Part shown: piece after piece, positions 1-7,563 of the stretch
Position numbering within the stretch: the stretch's first letter is position 1
Layout: every line of letters starts with the position of its first letter
Assembly: GCA_945910975.1 (NCBI GenBank)
Contig: CAMDZY010000011.1
Span: forward strand, 1 to 18,396
Length of the DNA stretch: 18,396 nucleotides
Direction: 5' to 3'
Origin: an uncultured Clostridia bacterium
GTDB lineage: Bacteria > Bacillota > Clostridia > Oscillospirales > Oscillospiraceae
The notes under the pieces: model-generated
Told to the model about the DNA's origin: nothing
Database searches by the model: none
Seen by the model: only the letters and a program-made list of their open reading frames with translations
Made by a program: the position numbers and the translations under genes

Positions 1-370
1 TATATTGGTGCATGGCGGTCAGGAACATCGTGTCAAGGTTGGGGTTGAGCTTATTGTTGATCATCGCCATTTGGAATTCTTTTTCAAAATCCGAACCCGC
101 GCGCAAGCCCTTGACGATCACGCAACTACCCTTCTCCTGTGCATACTCTGCAAGCAGCTTTGCTGAGCAGTCGATCTCCACGTTGGGCAGGTCGCCACAG
201 ACCATTTGCAGCAGCTGCACCCGTTCTTCCTGCGAAAACATAGGCGATTTGCCGCAATTGACCATCACACAGACGATCAGCTTGTCAAAAATTTTCGATG
301 CACGCTGAATGATATTCAGGTGTCCTTTCGTCACCGGGTCGAAGCTGCCAGGATATACTGCAATCTTCAT
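1..370 (-). CDS. coaD: phosphopantetheine adenylyltransferase, N-terminal part (cut by window edge)
   Basis: Catalyses the adenylyl transfer from ATP to 4'-phosphopantetheine giving dephospho-CoA, the penultimate step of CoA synthesis in the cytoplasm. About 123 codons are visible; the rest lies left of the window. The protein opens MKIAVYPGSFDPVTKGHLNI, which carries the nucleotidyltransferase hallmarks of the family: the PGSFDPVTKGH loop, whose T/H-x-G-H histidine (His18) binds ATP phosphates. Further on, a KGLRAGSDFEKEFQMA stretch (around residues 89-104) matches the substrate-binding region that in the family reads RGLR..SDFE.E..MA. The ATG overlaps the rsmD stop as ATGA, so translation is probably coupled. 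The rsmD-coaD pairing is a common bacterial arrangement and supports the call. Confidence 0.96.
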   Translation of the reverse strand, partial: MKIAVYPGSFDPVTKGHLNIIQRASKIFDKLIVCVMVNCGKSPMFSQEERVQLLQMVCGDLPNVEIDCSAKLLAEYAQEKGSCVIVKGLRAGSDFEKEFQMAMINNKLNPNLDTMFLTAMHQY

Positions 371-918
371 GGGCAATTTGGTTCCTTTCGGAAAAGCGCA
401 ATGAACGTCTTCCCATACTTATAGTCTTTGGAGCGGGCAAGGCCGTTATACGTTCCCTCCAGCGGCTTTTCAACGGGTCTTTCTGTTATAATTATACCAT
501 TCTCTTCCAAAATGTCAATTTCAGATATGCGTTTTAAGGCATTTTCCAAATATTTTTCTGCATAAGGCGGGTCTAAAAAGATCAAATGGAACTTCTGATT
601 GCAGCGATTGAGGTAATCCATGTAATCCGCACACACCACCTTTGCTTTGTCCTGCAAACGGGTTCGGCGCAAATTTTCACGAATCAGGTCGGTGGCTTCC
701 TTTCTGCCATCGACAAACACCGCGTGCGCCGCACCTCTGGACAGGCACTCGATGCCCAATTGACCGGTTCCGCCGAACAGATCCAGCACTGCCCCGCAGA
801 TGTCAAATTGGATGATATTGAACAGCCCGACCTTGGCTCTATCCGCCGTGGGGCGGGTCAAAATGCCATCCGGCGCCTTGAGATTGGTGCCCCTGGCCGT
901 GCCGGTAATTACCCGCAT
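367..918 (-). CDS. rsmD: 16S rRNA (guanine966-N2)-methyltransferase RsmD
   Basis: SAM-dependent methyltransferase of 183 residues that modifies G966 of 16S rRNA during small-subunit assembly. It begins MRVITGTARGTNLKAP, the usual RsmD opening, followed by TRPTADRAKVGLFNI (about residues 21-35), the SAM-binding motif LDLFGGTGQLGIECLSRGA (45-63) and the catalytic motif DPPY at 116-119. The reading frame is open further upstream, but I chose the ATG at 918 because it gives the family N-terminus and has AAGGAG seven bases ahead of it. It starts only four bases after the uvrC stop, and its own TGA overlaps the coaD ATG. All three genes are therefore probably co-transcribed. Confidence 0.95.
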   Translation of the reverse strand: MRVITGTARGTNLKAPDGILTRPTADRAKVGLFNIIQFDICGAVLDLFGGTGQLGIECLSRGAAHAVFVDGRKEATDLIRENLRRTRLQDKAKVVCADYMDYLNRCNQKFHLIFLDPPYAEKYLENALKRISEIDILEENGIIITERPVEKPLEGTYNGLARSKDYKYGKTFIALFRKEPNCP

Positions 919-922
919 AGGC

Positions 923-2737
923 TCACTCCTTGTGAAAATAATCAAACACCGCCTGCGCCGCATTTTGCGGAAGCACGCTGCGCAGGGTGTCAAAATCAGC
1001 CTGGCTGATTGCCTTTACCGATTTAAAGTGGCGCAAGAGCGCCTGTTTTCGTGTATCCCCGATGCCGGGGATCTCGTCAAGCACCGATGCTTTCAAGCGG
1101 CGGCTGCGCAGGGTTTTGTGATAGGTGATCGCAAAACGGTGCGTTTCCTCCTGAATGGTGCCGATCAGGGCAAACACCGCCGGCACTGTGCTGATGCTGA
1201 TCTCTCTGCCATCCGGCGTGACCAGTGCGCGGGTGCGGTGGCGATTGTCCTTGACCATGCCAAAGATGGGAAATTGCAGCCCCATCTGTGCAAGCTCCTC
1301 ACGGACGGCGTCGGCGTGAACCTGCCCACCGTCAATCAAGAGGGCATCCGGTGGCTGCTCAAAGCCCTTGTCCCCCATCTGGTAATGGGCAAATCTGCGG
1401 TGCAGCACCTGCCGCATGGATGCATAATCGTTCTGGTCGTCTAATCCCTCAATCCGGAAGCGTTTGTAATCGCTCTTTTTCGGTTTGCCGTTCTCAAACA
1501 CGACCATGGACGCCACAATATCCGTCCCGGCGATGTTGGAAATGTCATAGGATTCCAGCCGGTTTGGCAACTGCGGCAGCGCCAGCATCGATTGCAGCAG
1601 CTTCAGCGTTCCGTTCAGCTTTTCGGCCTTGGTGGTCAGGCGCCGGGCTTCCTCCAGCGCATTTTTGTGCGCCAGCTCCAGCAAAAGGCGGTTATCCCCT
1701 CGCTGCGGCACACGCAGCTTGACACGTCTGCCCAGCTGCTCAAAGAGAAGCTGAGAAAACAGCTCCGCGTCCTCCATGGGAAATGGGAGAAAGATATTTT
1801 TGGGTGCTGCTCCGCGTGCCAGATAAAATTGCTTCACCAGCGCGGAAACCGCCTCCTGTTCGTCCTCCTCCAATGCGACGATCTCGTATTCTTTATCCAC
1901 CAGATTGCCGCCGATATAGTGCAGCACCACAAAGCAGGCCTTGGCCTCGGTTTTGGCATAGCCGATCACATCGGTGTCCGCCATGCGTCCGGCAGTGACC
2001 AGTTGCTTTTGTCCCAAGGCTTCGATGGCTTGGAGCCTGTCCCGCAAAGCTGCGGCACGTTCAAATTCCATGGCGTCGGATGCATCAAGCATTTGCTGGC
2101 GAATCGTCTGCGCAACGGACTGATAATTGCCCTGCAAAAGCTGCACGGCCTGGTCGATGCGGCTACGGTACTCCGGCTGGCCGCCCATTTTTTGGCACCA
2201 GCCATCGCAATTGTTCATGTGATAATTTAAGCATACCCGATCCTTGCCGAGATCTGCGGGGAATTTTTTCCCGCAGCCGGGCAGCTTGAGTGTGGTACGC
2301 AACGTGTCGATGACGCGCTGCGTCACATATCGCCCGCCGAACGGGCCAAAATACTCCGCGCCGTCCTCCGTTACCCTGCCAACCATCGTCAAAACAGGGT
2401 AGTCCTGCCGCCGGTCGATGCGCAGATAAGGGTAGCCCTTGTCGTCCTTCAGCAGAATGTTATACTTGGGCATATGGCGCTTGATCAAACTACATTCAAG
2501 CACCAGCGCTTCAAATTCCGAAGCGGCCACGATGGTGTCAAAATGGTCGATTTGGGAAACCATCCGGCGCGTTTTTGGGGTATGGGATGCAGAATCCTGA
2601 AAATACTGGCTGACGCGGTTGCGCAGCTTTTTTGCCTTGCCCACATAGATGATCTTTCCGGTTTTATCCTGCATCAAATAGACACCGGGTGCCAGCGGCA
2701 GCGCGTGTGCCTTGTCTTTTAATTCCTCAAATGTCAT
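923..2737 (-). CDS. uvrC: UvrABC excinuclease subunit C
   Basis: Makes both incisions around bulky DNA lesions in nucleotide excision repair after UvrA/UvrB loading. The 604-residue length is normal for UvrC. Domains in order are: a GIY-YIG nuclease (PGVYLM at residues 17-22 and IIYVGKAKKLRNRVSQYF at 29-46) for the 3' cut; a cysteine-rich patch (GCGKKF...CLNYHMNNCDGWC, about 155-182); a UVR/UvrB-binding helix pair (MEFERAAALRDRLQAIEAL, about 223-241); an RNase H-like endonuclease region with the SYDISN and LLIDGG motifs for the 5' cut; and a C-terminal tandem HhH (LDEIPGIGDTRKQALLRHF). The ATG at 2737 has AGGA with short spacing. A terminator-like hairpin with a six-T run ends 10 bases upstream of that ATG (see the separate entry). 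Confidence 0.97.
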   Translation of the reverse strand: MTFEELKDKAHALPLAPGVYLMQDKTGKIIYVGKAKKLRNRVSQYFQDSASHTPKTRRMVSQIDHFDTIVAASEFEALVLECSLIKRHMPKYNILLKDDKGYPYLRIDRRQDYPVLTMVGRVTEDGAEYFGPFGGRYVTQRVIDTLRTTLKLPGCGKKFPADLGKDRVCLNYHMNNCDGWCQKMGGQPEYRSRIDQAVQLLQGNYQSVAQTIRQQMLDASDAMEFERAAALRDRLQAIEALGQKQLVTAGRMADTDVIGYAKTEAKACFVVLHYIGGNLVDKEYEIVALEEDEQEAVSALVKQFYLARGAAPKNIFLPFPMEDAELFSQLLFEQLGRRVKLRVPQRGDNRLLLELAHKNALEEARRLTTKAEKLNGTLKLLQSMLALPQLPNRLESYDISNIAGTDIVASMVVFENGKPKKSDYKRFRIEGLDDQNDYASMRQVLHRRFAHYQMGDKGFEQPPDALLIDGGQVHADAVREELAQMGLQFPIFGMVKDNRHRTRALVTPDGREISISTVPAVFALIGTIQEETHRFAITYHKTLRSRRLKASVLDEIPGIGDTRKQALLRHFKSVKAISQADFDTLRSVLPQNAAQAVFDYFHKE

Positions 2738-2746
2738 AATTCCTGT

Positions 2747-2801
2747 AAAAAAGCCGTCTTCTGTGCGCAGCTACCGCAGGGTCACCGGCACAAAGACAGC
2801 C
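2747..2801 (-). terminator. intrinsic-terminator-like hairpin abutting uvrC
   Basis: Read on the minus strand, the arm at 2800-2788 (GCTGTCTTTGTGC) pairs with the arm at 2766-2753 (GCACAGAAGACGGC). This gives 13 base pairs with one G-U and one bulged G, around a 21-base loop, followed at once by TTTTTT (2752-2747). The form is that of a Rho-independent terminator. It could end the ptsH transcript, or act as an attenuator for uvrC, because the uvrC Shine-Dalgarno begins directly after the T run. Structure was assessed by eye, without an energy calculation. Confidence 0.55.
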
Positions 2802-2842
2802 GTCCAAAATCCAACAGAATGGATCCATTTTGCTATGCCAAG

Positions 2843-2882
2843 CGCACCGCCGCGAAAAATGTCAAAAAACCGCGTCGGTGCG
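2843..2882 (-). other. imperfect inverted repeat in the ptsH-uvrC gap
   Basis: A 12-base arm at 2843-2854 (CGCACCGCCGCG) matches the reverse complement of 2871-2882 at 11 of 12 positions, around a 16-base loop. On the minus strand the loop contains two T-runs. It lies between the ptsH-proximal perfect hairpin and the uvrC-proximal terminator-like hairpin. It could be part of a structured leader or a terminator remnant; no known riboswitch class was recognised. Confidence 0.4.
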
Positions 2883-2889
2883 ACCTATG

Positions 2890-2917
2890 CGCCATGCAGC
2901 TGCATCGCTGCATGGCG
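2890..2917 (-). terminator. perfect 11-bp hairpin downstream of ptsH, possible terminator
   Basis: CGCCATGCAGC (2890-2900) and its exact reverse complement GCTGCATGGCG (2907-2917) enclose a six-base loop. It lies about 33 bases beyond the ptsH stop in the direction of ptsH transcription. There is no T-run directly after it, so it is either a weak terminator, an mRNA 3'-end stabilising structure, or part of a larger fold with the next two hairpins before uvrC. Confidence 0.4.
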
Positions 2918-2950
2918 GTTTGGGTCGGGGTATGTCAGGCAAGCGTGCGG

Positions 2951-3211
2951 TTAAAGCACATCGCGTTCCAGCAGCTGTGCCAAAGCCTTTACGGCCTCCT
3001 TTTCATCGGAACCGTCAGCAATCAAGCTGACTGTGGAACCGGTAAAAATTCCCATGGACAGCACGCCGAGCAGACTCTTTGCATTGATTTTGCGTTCCTC
3101 CGCTTCCAGCCAAATGCTGGACTTGAACTCGTTCGCCTTCTGGATAAAATACGTTGCCTGCTTGTTATGTAAACCGGATTCGCACTTTACCACTGTCTTT
3201 TCTGTATACAT
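2951..3211 (-). CDS. ptsH: HPr-family phosphocarrier protein (divergent active-site loop)
   Basis: An 86-residue HPr-fold protein. HPr accepts phosphate from Enzyme I on His15 and passes it to sugar-specific EIIA proteins; in Firmicutes Ser46 phosphorylation by HPr kinase makes it the CcpA co-regulator. Here SGLHNKQA places the histidine exactly at residue 15, and NAKSLLGVLSMGI puts a serine exactly at 46, so both phosphorylation sites are present. The usual HARPA loop is changed to HNKQA: Arg17 becomes Lys and Pro18 becomes Gln. It has AAGGAG ten bases before the ATG and its own strong promoter. No ptsI or hprK is next to it. It may be the main HPr or a paralogue with a regulatory role; the symbol is given for the family. 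Confidence 0.85.
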   Translation of the reverse strand: MYTEKTVVKCESGLHNKQATYFIQKANEFKSSIWLEAEERKINAKSLLGVLSMGIFTGSTVSLIADGSDEKEAVKALAQLLERDVL

Positions 3212-3250
3212 TTTTGGGTTACTCCTTCATTGTGTGGGTCTTACCCCTTT

Positions 3251-3278
3251 AATATAGCAAATTCAACAGATTTGTCAA
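3251..3278 (-). promoter_or_regulatory. sigma-A-type promoter for ptsH
   Basis: On the minus strand, a perfect -35 TTGACA (3278-3273) is followed after 16 bases by TATATT (3256-3251). An extended -10 TG sits in TGCTATATT. The start point should fall near 3244, leaving a leader of about 30 bases before the ptsH ATG at 3211. It sits in the 86-base gap between the mutS2 stop and ptsH. No hairpin terminator is visible after mutS2, so read-through from mutS2 may add to it. Confidence 0.8.
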
Positions 3279-3297
3279 CCGAAAATCTGCATTTTTA

Positions 3298-5670
3298 CTA
3301 AAATTCTGCGATGGTAACGCCGATATCACCCTCGCCATAGGTTCCAAGGCGGAATTTTTTGACATATTTGTTACGTTTTAACTCCTCGTGTACCATATTG
3401 CGCAAAACGCCTGTGCCCTTGCCATGGATGATGCGCACGGAGCCGAGATTGGCCAGCATCGCATTGTCCAAAAAGGAGGTCAGCGCTGCGGACGCCTCCA
3501 AGGCATCCATCCCGCGCAGATCCAACTCCGGCGATGTGGTGACATTGCGCAGGGTGCGCGTGGTGTTTTCCAGATATTTTTTGACGATGGTCTGCTGCTC
3601 GTTCTCTAGCAGATACACCTCGTTCGGTTTGGCGTTGACCTTCATGATGCCCGCCTGTAGCTGATAGGAGCCGTCCTTGTTCACCGCCAGAACGGTCGCT
3701 TTGGTTCCGATTTTCAGCAGCTCTACCGTGTCGCCCACGCGGATCTCACGGCTGGGCTTGGAGCGCTCCACCTTGGGCTGCTCACCCACCAGCTTGCCCT
3801 CTGCTTCATTCAGCGCGCGGCGCAGTTGGCTTTGCTTCTCGTTGAGACCCTGCACATCCGCAGCATCCCGCATCTGCTTGCGCAGCTGTTTGAGTTCCTC
3901 ATGCACCTGATTGGCGGTCTGGCGCGCATCGTTGATGATGGACTGCGCTTCCTTTCGCGCCTTTTCCACAGCCTTATCGTGCTCTTTTTTGATCTGCGCA
4001 GCATATTCCGCCGACTGGCGCTGCGTTTTTTCCGTTTCGGCGCGCAGGCGCTGGGCTTCTTCCTTTGCGACTTCCATCTGCTGACGCTGCTGTTCCAGCT
4101 GGTGGAGGACATCCTCAAAGTCCCGGTCGTTTTGGCTGACCGTGCTCTGTGCCTTTTTGATGATATCCTCGCCCAGTCCCAAGCGGCGGGAGATGGCAAA
4201 GGCGTTGGACTTGCCCGGCACACCGATCAGCAGGCGGTAGGTCGGACGCAGTGTTTCCACGTCAAATTCACACGAAGCATTGCTGACGCCCGCGTTGCGC
4301 ATGGCATAGAGCTTCAGCTCCGCGTAATGCGTCGTTGCTGCCACGCGACTGCCGCATTGGCGGCAATGCTCAATCAGGGCGATTGCTAACGCCGCGCCCT
4401 CGGCAGGATCCGTGCCTGCGCCCAATTCATCGAACAAAACTAAGGTTCTGTCATCACACTGGCCAACGATTTCCACAATATTTTTCATATGTGCGGAGAA
4501 AGTGGACAGGGATTGCTCAATGGACTGCTCGTCCCCGATATCGGCCAGCACACGCTCATACACCGATATGGTGCTTCCGTCATCGGCCGGAATCTGCAAG
4601 CCGCACTCCGCCATCAAGGTCAGCAGACCTAACGTTTTCAGTGTGACCGTCTTGCCGCCGGTGTTGGGGCCTGTAATAATCAGGGTGTCAAAATCGCTGC
4701 CCAGACGCACCGTGATCGGCACAACCTTTTTCGGGTCGATCAGCGGATGCCTTGCTTTGCGCAGTTCAATCGCACCGTTTGATGTGATTTTGGGTTCGAT
4801 CGCGTGCATCTGGAATGCCAGCTTTGCCTTGGCAAAAATCACATCCAGCTGCGTCAGCATCTCATAGCTGGTGGAAATGGATTCCCGGAAGCCCGCCGCC
4901 TCTGCCGACAGCTCCGCCAGAATGCGGTCAATTTCCTTTTTCTCCTTCAATAACAGCTCGCGCAGCGCGTTGTTGGCATTCACCGCCGACATCGGTTCAA
5001 TAAAAAACGTGCTGCCGCTGGAGGAAACATCGTGCACAAGACCGGGAATTTCATTTTTATATTCGCTCTTTACCGGCACCACATAGCGGTCGGAGCGCAG
5101 CGTGACGATGGGATCGCGCAGGTATTTGGCGTAGGTCGAGGATGTAATAATTTTTTGTAGGCTGTCCTTGATCTTTGCGCTCTGCACGCGCATATGGCGG
5201 CGAATATCCGCCAATTCCGGGCTGGCGGAATCGGCAATTTCCTCTTCGGAGAGAATCGAATTGAAAATGCGATCCTCCAAATACCGGTTTGGCGAAAGGC
5301 TGCGGAACAAGGGATCCAGACAGGTTTCCACCGCATCGCCGTCATAGTATTCCCGCACTGTCCTGGTGCAGCGCAAAACGCCTGCGATACGCAGCAGCTC
5401 CGCCGTATTCAGGCAGCCGCCGCGGTCGGCACGTTCGAGCGATGCACCCACCGGCTTGACCTCCCGAAAACCGGGCGAGCCTTTGAGTGTGATCAGGCGG
5501 CAGGCGCCGGCTGTCTGCATTTGCAGCAGGGCGACCTCCTCCGCGTCCGTGCAGGGCTGTACCGCGCGGCAGCGTTCCTTCGCCTCTTCGCCGGTGGCAC
5601 AGGCGGACAGCTTGTCCAGCACAGCAGATAATTCCAGTTTTTGGATTGATTTTTCGTATAATTCGGACAT
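3298..5670 (-). CDS. mutS2: MutS2-family ATPase/endonuclease
   Basis: A MutS2 protein of 790 residues, the normal family length. MutS2 lacks mismatch-recognition domain I; family members suppress homologous recombination and, in Bacillus subtilis, also act on collided ribosomes. The order is clamp/lever region, ABC ATPase (Walker A GPNTGGKTVTLKTLG near residue 335, Walker B RTLVLFDELGAGTDP near 415), a long charged coiled coil (about 510-625), then a C-terminal Smr nuclease domain with LDLRGM and HGKGTGVLRNMVHEEL. An in-frame ATG also lies at 5688, but the ATG at 5670 is preferred because GGAGG (5678-5682) lies seven bases ahead of it. It follows recO by 14 bases, so it belongs to that transcript. 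Confidence 0.95.
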   Translation of the reverse strand: MSELYEKSIQKLELSAVLDKLSACATGEEAKERCRAVQPCTDAEEVALLQMQTAGACRLITLKGSPGFREVKPVGASLERADRGGCLNTAELLRIAGVLRCTRTVREYYDGDAVETCLDPLFRSLSPNRYLEDRIFNSILSEEEIADSASPELADIRRHMRVQSAKIKDSLQKIITSSTYAKYLRDPIVTLRSDRYVVPVKSEYKNEIPGLVHDVSSSGSTFFIEPMSAVNANNALRELLLKEKKEIDRILAELSAEAAGFRESISTSYEMLTQLDVIFAKAKLAFQMHAIEPKITSNGAIELRKARHPLIDPKKVVPITVRLGSDFDTLIITGPNTGGKTVTLKTLGLLTLMAECGLQIPADDGSTISVYERVLADIGDEQSIEQSLSTFSAHMKNIVEIVGQCDDRTLVLFDELGAGTDPAEGAALAIALIEHCRQCGSRVAATTHYAELKLYAMRNAGVSNASCEFDVETLRPTYRLLIGVPGKSNAFAISRRLGLGEDIIKKAQSTVSQNDRDFEDVLHQLEQQRQQMEVAKEEAQRLRAETEKTQRQSAEYAAQIKKEHDKAVEKARKEAQSIINDARQTANQVHEELKQLRKQMRDAADVQGLNEKQSQLRRALNEAEGKLVGEQPKVERSKPSREIRVGDTVELLKIGTKATVLAVNKDGSYQLQAGIMKVNAKPNEVYLLENEQQTIVKKYLENTTRTLRNVTTSPELDLRGMDALEASAALTSFLDNAMLANLGSVRIIHGKGTGVLRNMVHEELKRNKYVKKFRLGTYGEGDIGVTIAEF

Positions 5671-5684
5671 ATTCCGTCCTCCGT

Positions 5685-6431
5685 TCATTGCAATAAAAGA
5701 GATTTGTAAAAGTCAAGCGTGTAAAAGCCGCGCTCAAATTGGGTGCAAAGATAGGCTTCCGTAACGGCATTTAATTCCTCCAACGCCGCTTCCGGCAGCG
5801 TGAAGGCAAATAGGCGCTTTGCCGGGCAGTCAACAATATAGCGCATCGCCGCCAGTGTTCCCAGAGAAACCGGCATTCGAATCCCATCAAATACTTCGCC
5901 GCCGCAATCTTTGCATTGCAAACAGCCCTTTGACACGTTAAAACGGTTTGGGCTGGGGTCGCCACAGACGGGACACCCCATCAAATTTGGCTCATACCCC
6001 GCAAGACAGGCAATGCGCAGCTCAAACGCCGCCTTGACCAGCTTTTGCGGCCGGCTTTGTTGACTTAATGCATACAACGCGTTGAGGATCAGCGAAAGCA
6101 GCGCAGGGTCAGGGCTGTCCTCCTGTGAAACCACCTCCACCACCTGCGCAAAATAGGAGCCAAGCGAAAGCAGCTCCAAATTGTTCCGCAGGCCGTAAAA
6201 CATCTGCTTCGGCTCGGCCTCGGTGATTACATGGTAGCCCTGATAATCGGTGAGTGTAAACTCCCCATAGGTCAAAAGCTGACAGGTGCTGCTGAGCTTG
6301 CTGTTTTTTGCGCGCACGCCGCGCGCTTTTAAGGTCATCTTGCCGTAATCGCGGCTTAAAACGGTCAACAGTCTGTCGCGGTCTTTATAGTCGGTTTGCC
6401 GCAAAATCAAGCCTTCGGTTTTTAAGTACAT
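5685..6431 (-). CDS. recO: DNA repair protein RecO
   Basis: Recombination mediator that, with RecR and RecF, loads RecA onto SSB-coated single-stranded DNA. From the ATG at 6431 it has 248 residues. It opens MYLKTEGLILRQTDYKDRDR, the standard RecO start of the OB-fold domain, and has a zinc-binding cysteine cluster (C153, C156, C170, C173, C176) in the C-terminal helical domain. An in-frame ATG at 6467 would add 12 residues (MPGKFSPATIKT) and starts within a perfect hairpin. Neither start has a clear Shine-Dalgarno, so the start is the uncertain part of this call. It lies between yqzL and mutS2, as expected for the era-yqzL-recO cluster. Confidence 0.94.
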   Translation of the reverse strand: MYLKTEGLILRQTDYKDRDRLLTVLSRDYGKMTLKARGVRAKNSKLSSTCQLLTYGEFTLTDYQGYHVITEAEPKQMFYGLRNNLELLSLGSYFAQVVEVVSQEDSPDPALLSLILNALYALSQQSRPQKLVKAAFELRIACLAGYEPNLMGCPVCGDPSPNRFNVSKGCLQCKDCGGEVFDGIRMPVSLGTLAAMRYIVDCPAKRLFAFTLPEAALEELNAVTEAYLCTQFERGFYTLDFYKSLLLQ

Positions 6432-6444
6432 GGTTTTTATGGTC

Positions 6445-6465
6445 GCCGGGGAAAACTTCCCCGGC
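6445..6465 (-). other. perfect 9-bp hairpin at the recO translation start
   Basis: GCCGGGGAA and TTCCCCGGC enclose a three-base loop. On the recO mRNA the stem begins with the G of the upstream in-frame ATG (6467) and ends 13 bases before the downstream ATG (6431). No T-run follows, so it is not a convincing terminator. It is more likely to affect recO translation or mark an mRNA processing site; this role is inference. Confidence 0.5.
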
Positions 6466-6473
6466 ATTTCGTA

Positions 6474-6575
6474 TCAAGCAGATTTTTCCATCTCCCGGAT
6501 TGCCTGCTTATAAAGCAAATAGGCCTCCGGCGCACCGGTCTGCAAAAATAACGTCCAATAGTCGCTTGCTTTCAT
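6474..6575 (-). CDS. yqzL: YqzL-family small protein (33 aa)
   Basis: A 33-residue open frame reading MKASDYWTLFLQTGAPEAYL and then LYKQAIREMEKSA. The pattern W..F..TG....YLLY is that of the tiny YqzL proteins found between era and recO in Bacillus and Clostridia. GGAGG (6585-6589) lies nine bases before the ATG. It sits between era and recO exactly where yqzL is expected. No function is established for YqzL that I can name. This copy ends soon after the conserved core; the tail other clostridial copies have seems missing. It is easily overlooked because of its size. Confidence 0.85.
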   Translation of the reverse strand: MKASDYWTLFLQTGAPEAYLLYKQAIREMEKSA

Positions 6576-6666
6576 AGGGCAATTCCTCCATCTGTTTCAT
6601 TGTATGGTTAGGATTTGCCGAACGGCACAAACTATACTGACAAATCATTCATGCAGTACCATTCTA

Positions 6667-7551
6667 TCATTCATATCCAAAGTTGCGAATCAAGAATTGG
6701 CTGTCGCGCCAGTTTTCCTTGACCTTGACCCATGTCTGCAAATAGACTTTGGTGCCCATAAATTTTTCGCAGTCATTGCGCGCCATCGTGCTGATTTTTT
6801 TCAGCATTGCGCCCTGTTTGCCGATGATAATACCCTTGTGGCTCGCCTTTTCACAGTAGATTGTGGCATCCACGTCCACAATGCCGTTGGCGCGCTCGGA
6901 AAATTTGGTAATTTCCACTGCGGTTCCGTGTGGGATCTCTCTGTCTAAGCACCATAGCATCTTTTCGCGAATGATTTCCGCAATCACCTGCTTTTCCGGC
7001 TGGTCAGAGGTCACGCCGTCCGGGAAAAAGTGCGGCGCAGGAACGGCATAGCTGCGGCAAGCCTGCAATACTTCTTCCACACCCTCGCCGGTTTTGGCCG
7101 AAACCGGGATCACCGCATCAAAATTGAAGCGCTCGCCATACACTGCCATCACAGACAGAAGCTGCGGTTTTTCGATGGTGTCAATTTTGTTGATGACAAG
7201 AATCGCCGGCGCCTGCACCGCCTCGATCTGGCGAATCAGCTGCTCCTCCTGCACACCGATGTTGTCGATCGGTTCGACCAGCAGCAGCACAACGTCCACA
7301 TCCGCGACTGACTCGTTGACAACGTTCACCATGTAATCGCCCAACCGCGTACGCGGCTTGTGAAAGCCCGGTGTGTCCATGAACACCAATTGGGTATCTC
7401 CCTCGGTGCGGATGCCGCAGATTCGGTTGCGGGTGGTCTGCGGTTTATTGGAAACGATTGCAATCTTCTCGCCGACAATGCGATTGGTCAGTGTGGATTT
7501 GCCCACATTGGGCCGTCCGCAGATCGTAATCATGGCTGATTTTGTTTTCAT
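6667..7551 (-). CDS. era: GTPase Era
   Basis: Essential small GTPase that binds the 3' end of 16S rRNA and acts in 30S subunit maturation. It has 294 residues. The GTPase domain has G1 GRPNVGKS (residues 12-19), the switch-I region NKPQTTRNRI (35-44), G3 DTPG (59-62) and G4 NKID (121-124). The C-terminal KH domain is visible around KGIIIGKQGAMLKKI, followed by the conserved tail VYLQTWVKVKENWRDSQFL. AGGAGG lies nine bases before the ATG and overlaps the ybeY stop codon, which implies tight coupling. About 90 bases separate it from yqzL; no convincing promoter or terminator was found in that gap. Confidence 0.97.
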   Translation of the reverse strand: MKTKSAMITICGRPNVGKSTLTNRIVGEKIAIVSNKPQTTRNRICGIRTEGDTQLVFMDTPGFHKPRTRLGDYMVNVVNESVADVDVVLLLVEPIDNIGVQEEQLIRQIEAVQAPAILVINKIDTIEKPQLLSVMAVYGERFNFDAVIPVSAKTGEGVEEVLQACRSYAVPAPHFFPDGVTSDQPEKQVIAEIIREKMLWCLDREIPHGTAVEITKFSERANGIVDVDATIYCEKASHKGIIIGKQGAMLKKISTMARNDCEKFMGTKVYLQTWVKVKENWRDSQFLIRNFGYE

Positions 7552-7563
7552 TGGTACTTCCTC

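Noticed and set aside
586..1444. Plus-strand open frames opposite rsmD and uvrC
   Set aside because: Shadows of strongly supported genes; no start signals and no recognisable domains.
2860..2865. A perfect TTGACA on the minus strand upstream of uvrC, tempting as a uvrC promoter
   Set aside because: No acceptable -10 lies 15-19 bases downstream; the region there is GC-rich.
6599..6606. CATACAAT on the minus strand just before yqzL, a match to the SigE -10
   Set aside because: No SigE -35 resemblance about 14 bases upstream, and it follows a constitutive gene (era), so it is likely chance.
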